This document shows positions 26,790-34,871 of a stretch of 60,177 nucleotides of DNA, piece by piece. Position 1 is the first letter of the stretch; every line of letters begins with the position of its first letter. Both the position numbers and the translations under genes were made by a program. Under the pieces are notes generated by a model. The model had not been told where the DNA came from. It saw only the letters and a program-made list of their open reading frames with translations, and ran no database searches. Origin of the DNA: an uncultured Akkermansia sp. (GTDB taxonomy: Bacteria > Verrucomicrobiota > Verrucomicrobiia > Verrucomicrobiales > Akkermansiaceae); the NCBI GenBank assembly GCA_947588645.1, contig CANPYO010000003.1:1-60177 (forward strand). The letters are read 5' to 3'.

Positions 26790-28412
26790 ATGCCAAATGG
26801 TCAACAACTCTATTATGTGAATACCGGCAACGGACCTACCGGGCCGTTCACATTAGCCACCATCAATGCAATGGTGCAAAATGGGCAACTGACGGCGGAC
26901 GTTCGGGTGTGCCCACCAGGCGGGCAGAATTGGATGCCGCTGGCGAGCCCGTCGAATGAACCGAAGTCGGACGAACGGTCGGTTGCTTCTGTGGGGGATT
27001 CTCAAGCGGCGAGGCTCTATTACGTGCAGCAGGGGAGGGAGGCGAAGGGACCGTACCGGTTCGAGGTGTTGCAGGACATGGCAGCTAAGGGACTGGTGAC
27101 GGCGAAGACGTATGTGTGGCATGAGGGGGCTACGAGGTGGGTGCCGTACGAGCAGATTTTGCAGCAAGGAAACGGTGCAGTTGTAGTTGCGAATTCGGCA
27201 ACGGACGCACGGCAGCAAGGAGACGGTGCAGGTGCGGTTGCGAGTTCGGCAACGGACACACAACAGCCGGGAAGCGGCCCATCTCTTATCGAGAAAGGTT
27301 TGAAGGTTAAGGATAAGGTGGTTGGAACCGTGTCGAAAGTCAACTCAATCGTTGTGGCAACTGCTGATCTGCATAAGTTGGAGGGATTTTCGTGGAAATC
27401 TTTTTTCGGCGGTGTATTCCGTAAACATTCCGATGAAGAGGTGTACGAAATCTTCCAATGTGGCACACCGACTTCGACGCCGCCCATTGAGCAGATCTCC
27501 GATAAATGGCCGACTCCTTGGTTTTTCTCTCGTTTTCTCTTCTTCGGGATGGCGCTGTTCGGGACCTTTTGGTATCTTGTATTCAAGCAGGGTATGCCGA
27601 CGTTAGCTCCGTTTTACTGCATTACGGCAGCTCTCTTCTTCCCGCTGGCTCTGTACATTCTCTTTTATGAGTTGAACATCTGGCGCAATGTTTCCATGTA
27701 TAATGCTGTACGATGTTTGGTAGTGGGAGGAATACTCGCTCTCATCTTTCTTGTGTTGAAAGGAAAGAATATAGATGACGATAAGTGGTATTTCGAGGCT
27801 CCGGTGAAAGAGTATTGTAAATTGCTTTCGGCGCTGTACATTGGATCCATGCTTATCAAGATTCGCATGAATCGCATCTTGCCAGGAATGTTGATGGGGT
27901 GCGCTGTGGCGGCCGGTCTGGCTATTATTGAAGGTGGTAGTATTATGTTCGTCCTTCTAATGAACGAAGATTTCGAGAGAATAGCGGCGAATGCGGAGGA
28001 GCAGTTTTTGGGGGTGATAGGCGGGTCTTTATACGAATTTTTGGAGGTGGTGTGGTGTATAATTATTGTTGGGGCTTTCTGCAAGGTTCAGGCTTTGCGG
28101 GAAAAAGAAGGCGGACAAAGTGCGGATAAGTGGAGCAAATCCACCATGTTTGACCGGCGATTTATCGTCCTGGTTGCCGTGCCCTTGCTTATGCATTTTG
28201 CGATAACTTTCTTAAACGCACACGGGGCTGATAACACTGCATTCCGTCTCACATTTTTGGGCTCGTTACTTCTTTTTGCCATCATATCGTGGCTATTTGT
28301 CCTGCGTCTCATCCAGAATGGGATTGACCAAGTACGCGAGGAAAAGGAGTCCCTCCAACATGCGGAGCCGGAGCAAACTCCGGCGGATGCTATGCCGGAA
28401 CAAGTTTCGTGA
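26790..28412 (+). CDS. Membrane protein with two GYF_2 domains and a PrsW-like region
   Basis: 540 aa. Two N-terminal GYF_2 (DUF4339-like) domains: LYYVNTGNGPTGPFTL (about 7-50) and LYYVQQGREAKGPYRFEVL (about 76-122). A 17-residue tandem repeat follows (QQGNGAVVVANSATDAR and a second copy, DNA 27162-27263). After a linker come about eight hydrophobic segments (from about residue 245). PVKEYCKLL, GCAVAAGLAIIEGGSIMFVL and LLMHFAITFLN resemble the three conserved blocks of the PrsW intramembrane protease family (EExxK-like, Glu in a helix, His), but the first motif is imperfect. No Shine-Dalgarno is seen. It heads a plus-strand group of small membrane proteins. Protease function is a hypothesis. 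Confidence 0.6.
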   Translation: MPNGQQLYYVNTGNGPTGPFTLATINAMVQNGQLTADVRVCPPGGQNWMPLASPSNEPKSDERSVASVGDSQAARLYYVQQGREAKGPYRFEVLQDMAAKGLVTAKTYVWHEGATRWVPYEQILQQGNGAVVVANSATDARQQGDGAGAVASSATDTQQPGSGPSLIEKGLKVKDKVVGTVSKVNSIVVATADLHKLEGFSWKSFFGGVFRKHSDEEVYEIFQCGTPTSTPPIEQISDKWPTPWFFSRFLFFGMALFGTFWYLVFKQGMPTLAPFYCITAALFFPLALYILFYELNIWRNVSMYNAVRCLVVGGILALIFLVLKGKNIDDDKWYFEAPVKEYCKLLSALYIGSMLIKIRMNRILPGMLMGCAVAAGLAIIEGGSIMFVLLMNEDFERIAANAEEQFLGVIGGSLYEFLEVVWCIIIVGAFCKVQALREKEGGQSADKWSKSTMFDRRFIVLVAVPLLMHFAITFLNAHGADNTAFRLTFLGSLLLFAIISWLFVLRLIQNGIDQVREEKESLQHAEPEQTPADAMPEQVS

Positions 28413-28511
28413 GCGAAAGAAAAAAGGTTTCGAGGCGCATGGCAAACCAATCCGGAACGCTCACAACGTATGTAACAACAGAATGACAGGTAGTGTAACC
28501 TTTTAGAGTTT

Positions 28512-28646
28512 ATGAAAACTTACGTTCTAGCCTCGCTTCGTGATTTTGTGGAATCGATGCATTCTTTATGGCCGGATGTGCCGACGTGGCTGATCGCCGT
28601 GTGTGTGTTTGGGTTGGCGTATCTTTCACTGAAATTATTTAGGTAA
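28512..28646 (+). CDS. Small single-pass membrane protein (44 aa)
   Basis: Begins MKTYVLASLRDF and ends with a hydrophobic helix WLIAVCVFGLAYLSLKLF close to the C-terminus. Not recognised. It lies 99 bp after the PrsW-like gene and 5 bp before the next small gene; the tight spacing and clear transmembrane helix support it. Too short for a firm call. Confidence 0.5.
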   Translation: MKTYVLASLRDFVESMHSLWPDVPTWLIAVCVFGLAYLSLKLFR

Positions 28647-28651
28647 CGAGC

Positions 28652-28843
28652 ATGGAGACGAATAGTCAGAGACGAGGACTCAGGGGTTGGTGGCAGAGGC
28701 GTGTGGAGAGGGTGAAGGATGCTGTTTGTCCGCGGCATATCGTAGATCCGATGCCGCCGCTGCCGTGGGAGTTGCTGTTGCTTTTGCCTGTGCTTGCATG
28801 TGGACTGGCGGGTGTGGTGTGGCTCATTGCGGCAGTTTGGTGA
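28652..28843 (+). CDS. Small membrane protein (63 aa)
   Basis: An Arg-rich cytoplasmic N-terminus (METNSQRRGLRGWWQRRVER) is followed by a proline-containing turn (DPMPPLPWE) and one transmembrane helix (LLLLLPVLACGLAGVVWLIA) at the C-terminus. No family recognised. It sits 5 bp downstream of the 44-aa gene in the same direction and 71 bp upstream of the TM2-domain gene. Confidence 0.5.
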   Translation: METNSQRRGLRGWWQRRVERVKDAVCPRHIVDPMPPLPWELLLLLPVLACGLAGVVWLIAAVW

Positions 28844-28914
28844 AGAGCGTGATAGGAAAGAGTGAGTTTCACGGCAGCAGGGAGAAATCTTTTAAACAAA
28901 ATCATCTTACGGAC

Positions 28915-29145
28915 ATGGAACAAAATGTATCGCCCAGGTCACGGACAGTGACGTTGATATTAGCCTGTTTGTTGTTCTGCTCGTTTTGCGGTGGGTTGCA
29001 CCGTATTTACACGGGGAAAATCATCTCAGGTGTTTTGCAGATTCTGACGGGTGGAGGTTTCTTTATTTGGCAGGTCATCGACATCATCCGCATCCTCCTG
29101 GGCACCTTCGATGACGCCCAGGGGCGGGATATCGTGGAATGGTGA
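28915..29145 (+). CDS. TM2-domain membrane protein
   Basis: 76 aa with two transmembrane helices and the TM2 pattern: TLILACLLFCSFCGGLHRIY, then TGKIISGVLQILTGGGFFIW, then IDIIRILLGTFDDAQGRDI. TM2 proteins are widespread; in bacteria their role is mostly undefined. I chose the ATG at 28915 because the helix follows directly; the upstream frame overlaps the previous gene. Last gene of the group headed by the PrsW-like gene. Confidence 0.75.
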   Translation: MEQNVSPRSRTVTLILACLLFCSFCGGLHRIYTGKIISGVLQILTGGGFFIWQVIDIIRILLGTFDDAQGRDIVEW

Positions 29146-29154
29146 AGGCTTTTA

Positions 29155-29424
29155 CGATAATTCATTTACAATTTACGATTTACGATTTGGGAAGAATGCG
29201 CAGCGAAGCTGCGGGAAAACGGCCGGCGGCTGTAAGGCCGCTTTCGCCAAATTCGCGCTCCAGCGCGGGAATTTTCCGAATCGTACAAAACTGCCGACGT
29301 CGTAAGGTAGTTTGGACAAAAGCGCAGCTTTTGCCCCGCAGGGGTAAGGAGTCGTGAGGCGACTCCGAAGCAATAGGCAAATGAGGTGCCTACGAGTCAT
29401 CGTACATAGGTGCCGTCAGGCGCC
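29155..29424. repeat. Repeat block between the TM2 and DUF3737 genes
   Basis: Heptamers TTTACGAT (29165-29187) are followed by small hairpins (GCGCAGCGAAGCTGCG, GGCCGGCGGCTGTAAGGCC) and GAATTTTCCGAATCGTA. 29283-29400 is an inverted, shortened copy of the hairpin string at 20735-20985 (ACTGCCGAC, AAAAGCGCAGCTTTT, CCCCGCAGGGG, GGAGTCGTGAGGCGACTCC, TAGGCA..TGCCTA). It ends in the hairpin GGTGCC-GTCA-GGCGCC (29409-29424), whose loop contains the stop codon of the minus-strand DUF3737 gene. Confidence 0.8.
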
Positions 29425-30252
29425 TTGCACCACTCGTCCCCGAGCAGCTTCATCGTCCATGATCACTTCCCCCACGGAGGGGACGTAGATGGCGCCGGAA
29501 GCGGGATTTTTGATGCTCAGCACCGGGGTGGTGATGGTGGCCTGCACATCAGATTTTTCGAAAGCGAGGTCCGTGTCCACCATCTCGCAATCGCGCAGCG
29601 TCAAATTGCGGCAGTAACACAGCGGCTGAGTACCGATGATTTTGCAGCGTTCCAGCGTGAGTCCGTCCGCAAACCACGCCAGATATTCGCCGGAAAGCAC
29701 GCTATCGCTTACCACCACGTCGCGGCAGTGCCAAAGGGCGTCTTTGGTGTACAGCTCGCAATGCCTCAACCGTGCATGTTCCACGTATTGAAACGAGTAT
29801 TTGCCATGCAGAGTGACGCGCTGAAAATCCAGCCCACGCGAACGGAGCATGAAGTATTCGCTCTCCACCTCGCACGCCTCCATGCGCACCTCATCCAGGA
29901 ACCACCCGAACTCCGGAGACACAATTTCGCAGCGGGTGAGCTCCACATCGCTGCACTCGCGAAAAGCCTTGATGCCGTGCAAGCGGCTCTCCGTCACCAC
30001 GGCATGGTGCGTGTACCACATCGCAGCGCGACAGTTTGGAGTGAGCTCGCATCGCTCCATCCGCAGTCCATCCACGTGCCAGCAGGGGTAGCGCAAGTTG
30101 AAGCAACACTCCCGCGCGGTGATGTCCCTGCTTTCCTTGAGGGCGCTTTCGCCGTCCGCCGGACCGTCAAATCGGCAGTTGCTCAACAACAGCTCGCTGC
30201 TCCCGTAAAGCGCGCGCTCCTCATCAAATGTCTGGTCACTGATTGTCGTCAT
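29416..30252 (-). CDS. DUF3737-family right-handed beta-helix-like protein
   Basis: 278 aa. The sequence follows the DUF3737 pattern closely: ERALYGSSELLLSNCRFDGP, GESALKESRDI, LRYPCWHVDGL, CRAAMWYTHHAV, HGIKAFRECSDVEL, EFGWFLDEV, GKYSFQYVEHA, TKDALWHCRDVV, GEYLAWFADGL and GTQPLCYCRNLTL. The regular ~20-residue periodicity suggests a beta-helix. Biochemical function unknown; no signal peptide, so probably cytoplasmic. Start ATG at 30252 with GGAGG about 11 nt upstream; a TTG start would add 8 codons. The stop codon lies in the loop of a repeat hairpin. Confidence 0.85.
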   Translation of the reverse strand: MTTISDQTFDEERALYGSSELLLSNCRFDGPADGESALKESRDITARECCFNLRYPCWHVDGLRMERCELTPNCRAAMWYTHHAVVTESRLHGIKAFRECSDVELTRCEIVSPEFGWFLDEVRMEACEVESEYFMLRSRGLDFQRVTLHGKYSFQYVEHARLRHCELYTKDALWHCRDVVVSDSVLSGEYLAWFADGLTLERCKIIGTQPLCYCRNLTLRDCEMVDTDLAFEKSDVQATITTPVLSIKNPASGAIYVPSVGEVIMDDEAARGRVVQGA

Positions 30253-30276
30253 TTTCCCGTCTACCTCCACGCGCAA

Positions 30277-30451
30277 CGCGCGCTAACTCCCCAAATCGTA
30301 CATCGTACCTCGTACCTCGTACGTAGGCGGCGTCAGCCGCCCACGGTTTCAATCACATCCCGTTCGCCTCTGCTTCGCAAAAATCGCGTGCAAGCGCGGG
30401 AACTTCCCAAATCGTACTTCGTACATCGTACATAGGCGGCGCCCCGCCGCC
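30277..30451. repeat. Repeat block between the TPR and DUF3737 genes
   Basis: Two consecutive copies of the composite AAATCGTACxTCGTACxTCGTAC + TAGG + GC hairpin. Hairpins are GGCGGC-GTCA-GCCGCC (30326-30341) and GGCGGCG-CCC-CGCCGCC (30435-30451). The second hairpin abuts the TPR gene's stop codon with no gap. The only gene-like signal is the Shine-Dalgarno of the DUF3737 gene. Confidence 0.8.
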
Positions 30452-31822
30452 TTAACTATAGGCCGCCTCCACCTTCTGCGCGACATCCCGGTACCCGTAG
30501 TCCACCTCGTAGATGACCTTGTAGCTCTCAAGGGCTTTCTCTTTATTATCCGCCTTCTCGTACAGCGTAGCGATGGTGTACAGGAGCTCTTTTTTGGTGT
30601 CGTCCATGCTGACGTACTCGCCGTTTGCCTCCTCAAGCTGCCGAATAGCCATATCCGTCATATTCTTGGCAGCATAGCACTTGCCGAGCATCAGCATGGC
30701 CTTCACACGCAGGTTGGGATTCGTACGGGCTCGCTGCAAGGCGGGGATAGCCTCCGAAAACTGCTCGGCATCATAGAGAGCCTGCCCGTACTTGAACTGC
30801 AGCTGAGCGTCCGTCGGGTTGGCATCTACGCGTGCCTTGGCATCCGCCACGACCGTCTGAGCGATGGCCTTCTTGCGCTGGGCCAACTGCGCCTTGGCTT
30901 CCTCGTTGTTCGGATCCTGCGCCAGCACGCCCTGGTAGTACTCCAGCTCAGCCTGCATCACCCTCTCGTGCATCTCCATCGCTTTGTCGTTGATCGACAG
31001 ATCCGTCGACCCGCTCAGCTGGAATGCGTACGCGTAGAAAGAGTAGGCGTTGGCGAAATCCTCCATCTGCTCATACACGGAGGCAATCCCTTTCACCACT
31101 TGGAGGTTGGTGTTGTCTGCGGCGTACTCCTGCGAAAGCTGAGCGAGACGCATCTCGAGCTCCGCGCGGGTAAGCCCCACCTTGTCGGCGCTCTCCAAAT
31201 CGGCAGTGGCGTTCTGATTCTTCATCTTGGAACGGAAATCCCCGCTGGCTTCCCAGTTCCCTTGGCGCATGGATGCACGAGCCGCGCAATCCTTCTCGCC
31301 GCGCTGCGCCACGGCATCCGTACGATCCAGCTCGAGAACGCGGCGGTAGGTCTCTGCCGCCTCGGCAAATTGCTCGTTCTTGATGTAGTGGTTGGCCAGC
31401 AAGTGCAGATGCTTCTTCGGATTGGCCTGTCCCTGGCATATCGTCTTCAACGCAAAAGCCGCAATGTCCGGCAGATTCAGATCCGTCGCCGCCGCAAAAA
31501 GACTCTCGTTCGCCGGTATCGAATATGGATCCTTTTCCAGCTCATCCTCAATGGTTGTCAAGGTGGTCTCCGGATCGCGACGCGTGGTGGTAAGCCGCAC
31601 GCCCGTAAGGATGGACGACTTGCGCCCCGCGTCAGGGGTAACCTTCACCTCGCACGCTCGCAGCACTTCCCGCCCCTTCAAAAAGCCCGGAGCCCGCTTG
31701 ACGAGTGTGCGCAATATGCTCACAGCGTATTTGTAATTCTTGGCCTCCACAGCCTGCTGTGCTTTGATCCAAAGTCCAACTTCGGCAGCAGGGAGTTGCT
31801 TGTCAGTAATGATGGTGATCAT
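30452..31822 (-). CDS. Tetratricopeptide-repeat protein
   Basis: 456 aa, rich in helical TPR units: for example AAEVGLWIKAQQAVEAKNYKYAV near the N-terminus, HYIKNEQFAEAAETYRRVLELDR, VYEQMEDFANAYSFYAYAFQL, KYGQALYDAEQFSEAIPALQRA and TLYEKADNKEKALESYKVIYEVD. No signal peptide or membrane helix, so a cytoplasmic scaffolding role is likely; partner unknown. Start ATG at 31822 (MITIITDKQLPAAEV); the open frame extends 14 codons upstream but without support. No Shine-Dalgarno. Divergent from the rsuA-type gene. Confidence 0.8.
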   Translation of the reverse strand: MITIITDKQLPAAEVGLWIKAQQAVEAKNYKYAVSILRTLVKRAPGFLKGREVLRACEVKVTPDAGRKSSILTGVRLTTTRRDPETTLTTIEDELEKDPYSIPANESLFAAATDLNLPDIAAFALKTICQGQANPKKHLHLLANHYIKNEQFAEAAETYRRVLELDRTDAVAQRGEKDCAARASMRQGNWEASGDFRSKMKNQNATADLESADKVGLTRAELEMRLAQLSQEYAADNTNLQVVKGIASVYEQMEDFANAYSFYAYAFQLSGSTDLSINDKAMEMHERVMQAELEYYQGVLAQDPNNEEAKAQLAQRKKAIAQTVVADAKARVDANPTDAQLQFKYGQALYDAEQFSEAIPALQRARTNPNLRVKAMLMLGKCYAAKNMTDMAIRQLEEANGEYVSMDDTKKELLYTIATLYEKADNKEKALESYKVIYEVDYGYRDVAQKVEAAYS

Positions 31823-31923
31823 AGGGGAAGATGCTATTGCCACTGATCTGCCGCAGGAGACCAATGGCGTTTTCGCGGAAAACTCTTCCCCCTATCTATC
31901 ACATTCGGAACCAGATTTCAATC

Positions 31924-31951
31924 TTGTTTTTCAAAAAAATGATGATAAACT
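31924..31951 (+). promoter_or_regulatory. Putative promoter of the pseudouridine synthase pair
   Basis: TTGTTT (31924-31929), 16-bp spacer, TAAACT (31946-31951); the ATG is 6 bp downstream of the -10 box, predicting a leaderless transcript. Confidence 0.4.
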
Positions 31952-31957
31952 GATTTT

Positions 31958-32674
31958 ATGCTTCGAGCCGACGCCCTCCTGAGCCGATTCGGGTACTGCT
32001 CTCGCCGAGAAGCGGCGGCTTGGCTGCGCGCCGGTCGAGTGCTGCTTGATCAAAGCCCCGTCACTTCTCCATCCGCCAAAGTCGACCCCGCCCGCGTGCT
32101 GGTGGATGGACAACCTGTCCCTTTCGTGCACGGCATTTTCGCCGCCCTGCACAAACCCTTGGGGTACACCTGCTCCCACACATCGGAGAATGGCTCTCCC
32201 ACCATCTATGAACTCCTGCCCGCGCAGTGGGAGTCCCGCACTCCCGCCGTGCAATCCATCGGGCGGCTTGACAAGGAAACGTCGGGGTTGCTTCTGCTCA
32301 GCGATGACGGAGCGCTTGTGCATGCTCTCACCTCCCCCAAGCGCCACATAGAAAAAGTGTACGAGTACCGCACGGCCTCGCCGGTTCCGTCGGAAGCCGC
32401 AGCCCTCTTCGCCGCCGGCAGCCTCACCCTGAATGGGGAAAAATCCCCGTGCCTGCCCGCCACACTGGAGCCGGATGCCTCCGATCCCTGCCATGGTCTC
32501 CTTCGCCTGCACGAGGGTCGCTACCACCAGGTACGACGCATGCTCGCCGCCGTGGGTGCCCCGGTGGTGGAGCTCACCCGCGTGGCCATCGGTCCTCTGC
32601 AGCTCGCTTCCCTCTCCTTGAAACCCGGCGAATGGATCCCCATCAACCCGCAGCGCTTCACCGATGTCTCGTGA
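31958..32674 (+). CDS. rsuA: RsuA-family rRNA pseudouridine synthase
   Basis: 238 aa. N-terminal S4 RNA-binding domain (LRADALLSRFGYCSRREAAAWLRAGRVLL), then the synthase domain with the catalytic Asp in SIGRLDKETSGLLLLSDDG. The C-terminal blocks LHEGRYHQVRRMLAAVGAPV and LKPGEWIPI are characteristic of the RsuA/RluB/RluE/RluF family. Length and the PxxSEAAALFAAGSLTLNGEKSP region fit RsuA (16S U516) best, but the target base is inferred. It overlaps the next gene by 11 bp. Confidence 0.85.
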   Translation: MLRADALLSRFGYCSRREAAAWLRAGRVLLDQSPVTSPSAKVDPARVLVDGQPVPFVHGIFAALHKPLGYTCSHTSENGSPTIYELLPAQWESRTPAVQSIGRLDKETSGLLLLSDDGALVHALTSPKRHIEKVYEYRTASPVPSEAAALFAAGSLTLNGEKSPCLPATLEPDASDPCHGLLRLHEGRYHQVRRMLAAVGAPVVELTRVAIGPLQLASLSLKPGEWIPINPQRFTDVS

Positions 32675-33440
32675 CTTTCCCATTGCCGTCCACCCCGATT
32701 TTTCCGTAGTTTACGAGGATGCAGATGCGCTGGTGGTCGACAAAGCGGCGCCGCTCATCATGCACCCCACCGGCTGCGTGCGCCGCCACGAGCCCACCCT
32801 GCTCGGCGGTGTATCCCAGCTCCTCGCCTACGAACTGGCTTGCGGGGGCTGCGTGTCGCTCATCAACCGCCTGGATCGCGAAACGAGCGGTCTCGTGCTC
32901 ATCGCCAAAAATGCGGCCTCCGCTCGCGAGTTGGGCTGTGCCATGCAGCACCACCTCATCCGGAAACGCTACCTGGCCATCGTGCGTGGGTGGCCGCTGT
33001 GGGATTCCGCATGCTGCGCCGAGCCGCTGGCTCCCATGCACACCTTCGCCCCCACCCGGATCCGCGTGCGCCAAGCCTGTCACCCCGACGGTCGCCGCTG
33101 CCGCACTCTGTTTCGCGTGCTGAAACGCATCCCGGCGCACGATAATCTGCCGGAACTCGCGCTCATGGAGAGCCTCCCCATCACCGGCCGCATGCACCAA
33201 ATTCGCGCCCATCTTTCCTTCCTCGGCTTCCCCATCCTCGGCGACAAAATATACGGCCCCGATGAGTCGTGCTACCTCGATTTCATACGCGACGGCTGGA
33301 CCCCTCAACTCGCAGCCCGCTTGTTGCTGCCGCGTCATGCCCTCCATGCCTGCGACCTCGAGTTCCCCCTTCACGGACAAACCATCCGCGTACACGCTGA
33401 ACCTCCATCAGACTTCTCCACCATCATACATCCAACCTAG
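32664..33440 (+). CDS. RluA-family pseudouridine synthase without S4 domain
   Basis: 258 aa. Catalytic motif INRLDRETSGLVLIAKN, then RKRYLAIVRG, ITGRMHQIRAHLSFLGFPI and LGDKIYG, and the C-terminal LHACDLEFPLHG. No S4 domain, as in RluA and TruC; specificity (23S rRNA or tRNA) cannot be assigned from sequence alone. Translationally coupled to the RsuA-type gene by an 11-bp overlap. Its TAG stop coincides with the TAGG that starts a repeat hairpin. Confidence 0.88.
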   Translation: MSRDFPIAVHPDFSVVYEDADALVVDKAAPLIMHPTGCVRRHEPTLLGGVSQLLAYELACGGCVSLINRLDRETSGLVLIAKNAASARELGCAMQHHLIRKRYLAIVRGWPLWDSACCAEPLAPMHTFAPTRIRVRQACHPDGRRCRTLFRVLKRIPAHDNLPELALMESLPITGRMHQIRAHLSFLGFPILGDKIYGPDESCYLDFIRDGWTPQLAARLLLPRHALHACDLEFPLHGQTIRVHAEPPSDFSTIIHPT

Positions 33441-33535
33441 GCCCCGTCAGGCGCCCCGCCGCCCCGCGCAAGCGCGCATTCTTCCCAAATCGTACGTCGT
33501 ACATCGTACCTCGTACATAGGCGGCGTCAGCCGCC
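33440..33535. repeat. Convergent-gene repeat block with two GC hairpins
   Basis: Hairpin GGCCCC-GTCA-GGCGCC (33440-33455, one mismatch) begins at the last base of the plus-strand gene's stop codon. A GCGCAAGCGCGC palindrome, CCCAAATCGTAC and four CGTAC-type units follow. The block ends with the hairpin GGCGGC-GTCA-GCCGCC (33520-33535), one base before the stop codon of the minus-strand gene. Confidence 0.85.
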
Positions 33536-33536
33536 A

Positions 33537-34871
33537 TCAGTCCCACAGGGTGGGAGGCGGCGGGGAGAGGCGTCGCGGGGCGAGAGCAGAGAGAGCCACA
33601 AAGAGGAGCAGCCAGCAAAGGAGCCATGTCGTGAGGCTCATCCAGAGGTCAGAGCGGTAGGAGAGCCAGGCGAGGAGCCAGATGCCGGCAAGCCCGGCTA
33701 TCATGAGAGTGAGACGGGGAAGCAGCGATATGCGCGGCAGGAAAATGAGCGCAACCAAGGTCAGCAGGGCAAGGATGGCAAGTCCGAATGGTGTAGCTTG
33801 CAGCGGGGTAAGGTGCAGGAAGTGCGCCTGCTCGGTGCGTGTGCCCGGCAGGTAGGTGGTGCGATCCTGCGCGAGGAGACAGGAGATGCTCGCGGCGATG
33901 AGTTCCCCGCGGTTGGCCGGGGTGTTGGACAGAGAGGGGCGGAAGAGCACGGCGATTTCACCGGCTGCGTCGGAGGCGCTTGGGGCGGGCTCGGTCGTCG
34001 GATTCAACGCATCTTGGAGCGGAAGCATCGTGGCACGGGCAGCTCCCAGCGGCGTGCGCGCGTGAGCATCCAGCGGCAGGGTGCGGTCGCCGAGCTTCAG
34101 GTAGCGTCCAAAGTGTACGCGCAGATCGGCCGAGGTGATTCCCAGATGGTGCATGACGATGCTGAGCGGCAGCGTGGGCAACACATCCCCGTTCCAACGC
34201 ACAAGCAGGGGCAGGGAGAGTCCTCGAGCGTTTGCTTCCTCACGGCTGAGCAGTTCATCTTCCACAAAGTCGGGGACAGGACTCACAGCCTCATCCACGC
34301 GATGGGGCAAGTGGTAGGGGCGAGCCATGTTGGCCGTGGGAATCCCGGAGGGGTCTCCCTCCAGATGGTCGGGGGGAATGGCCGAATCTCTGAGGTGCTG
34401 CGGGGTGACTTGCGCCTGAGCTGCATTGTGGGCTTGCAGACCTACGGAGAGGTGTTTCAGCGACCCCAGAGCGTTGTCGAGCATGAGGTGCACCGTCTCG
34501 TTGCCTTCATCGAGCCAGGTGAGCGGAGAGGAAAGAGCTACGTGGTGGATGGCGTGGCGGGTGGAGAGGCAATGCAGGATCGTTGCAAGTTCCTGGAGCT
34601 TGGGGGCGGGCGCGGGGGACTCATCGAGGTCGGAATCCCAGACGGTGCAGTACACGGGGGGATACTCCGGCACGCGGTGGGGTGTGAGCACCTTAAAGGT
34701 GCGAGGTCCTTCACCGGGGAGAAGGAGGCGCAGCGACTCATTCGGGCGCTCAGCGGCAGCGCGGTAGAGAGCCAAATCTGCGTTGAACAATCGTGGCGCT
34801 GCAAACCATGCCACGAGACTCAGTGCGCAGAACCAGAAAAAAACAGCTGCTAGATGGCGGAGAGGAGGCAT
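33537..34871 (-). CDS. Membrane protein with CHASE2-like extracytoplasmic region
   Basis: 444 aa from the ATG at 34871 (MPPLRHLAAVFFW). One N-terminal transmembrane helix, a large extracytoplasmic region (about 30-365) and three or four closely spaced C-terminal helices (about 365-430), then a short tail. The segment LGITSADLRVHFGRYLKLGDRTLPLDAHARTPL resembles the end of CHASE2 sensory domains, and the N-helix/domain/C-helices layout fits. No kinase, cyclase or other output domain follows. The start overlaps the APH-kinase stop by 22 bp; the open frame runs 31 codons further upstream into that gene without support. Confidence 0.6.
   Translation of the reverse strand: MPPLRHLAAVFFWFCALSLVAWFAAPRLFNADLALYRAAAERPNESLRLLLPGEGPRTFKVLTPHRVPEYPPVYCTVWDSDLDESPAPAPKLQELATILHCLSTRHAIHHVALSSPLTWLDEGNETVHLMLDNALGSLKHLSVGLQAHNAAQAQVTPQHLRDSAIPPDHLEGDPSGIPTANMARPYHLPHRVDEAVSPVPDFVEDELLSREEANARGLSLPLLVRWNGDVLPTLPLSIVMHHLGITSADLRVHFGRYLKLGDRTLPLDAHARTPLGAARATMLPLQDALNPTTEPAPSASDAAGEIAVLFRPSLSNTPANRGELIAASISCLLAQDRTTYLPGTRTEQAHFLHLTPLQATPFGLAILALLTLVALIFLPRISLLPRLTLMIAGLAGIWLLAWLSYRSDLWMSLTTWLLCWLLLFVALSALAPRRLSPPPPTLWD

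Noticed and set aside
31823-31864. Upstream start extension of the TPR gene
   Set aside because: No ribosome site and no conservation clue; MITIITDKQLPAAEV fits better as the beginning.
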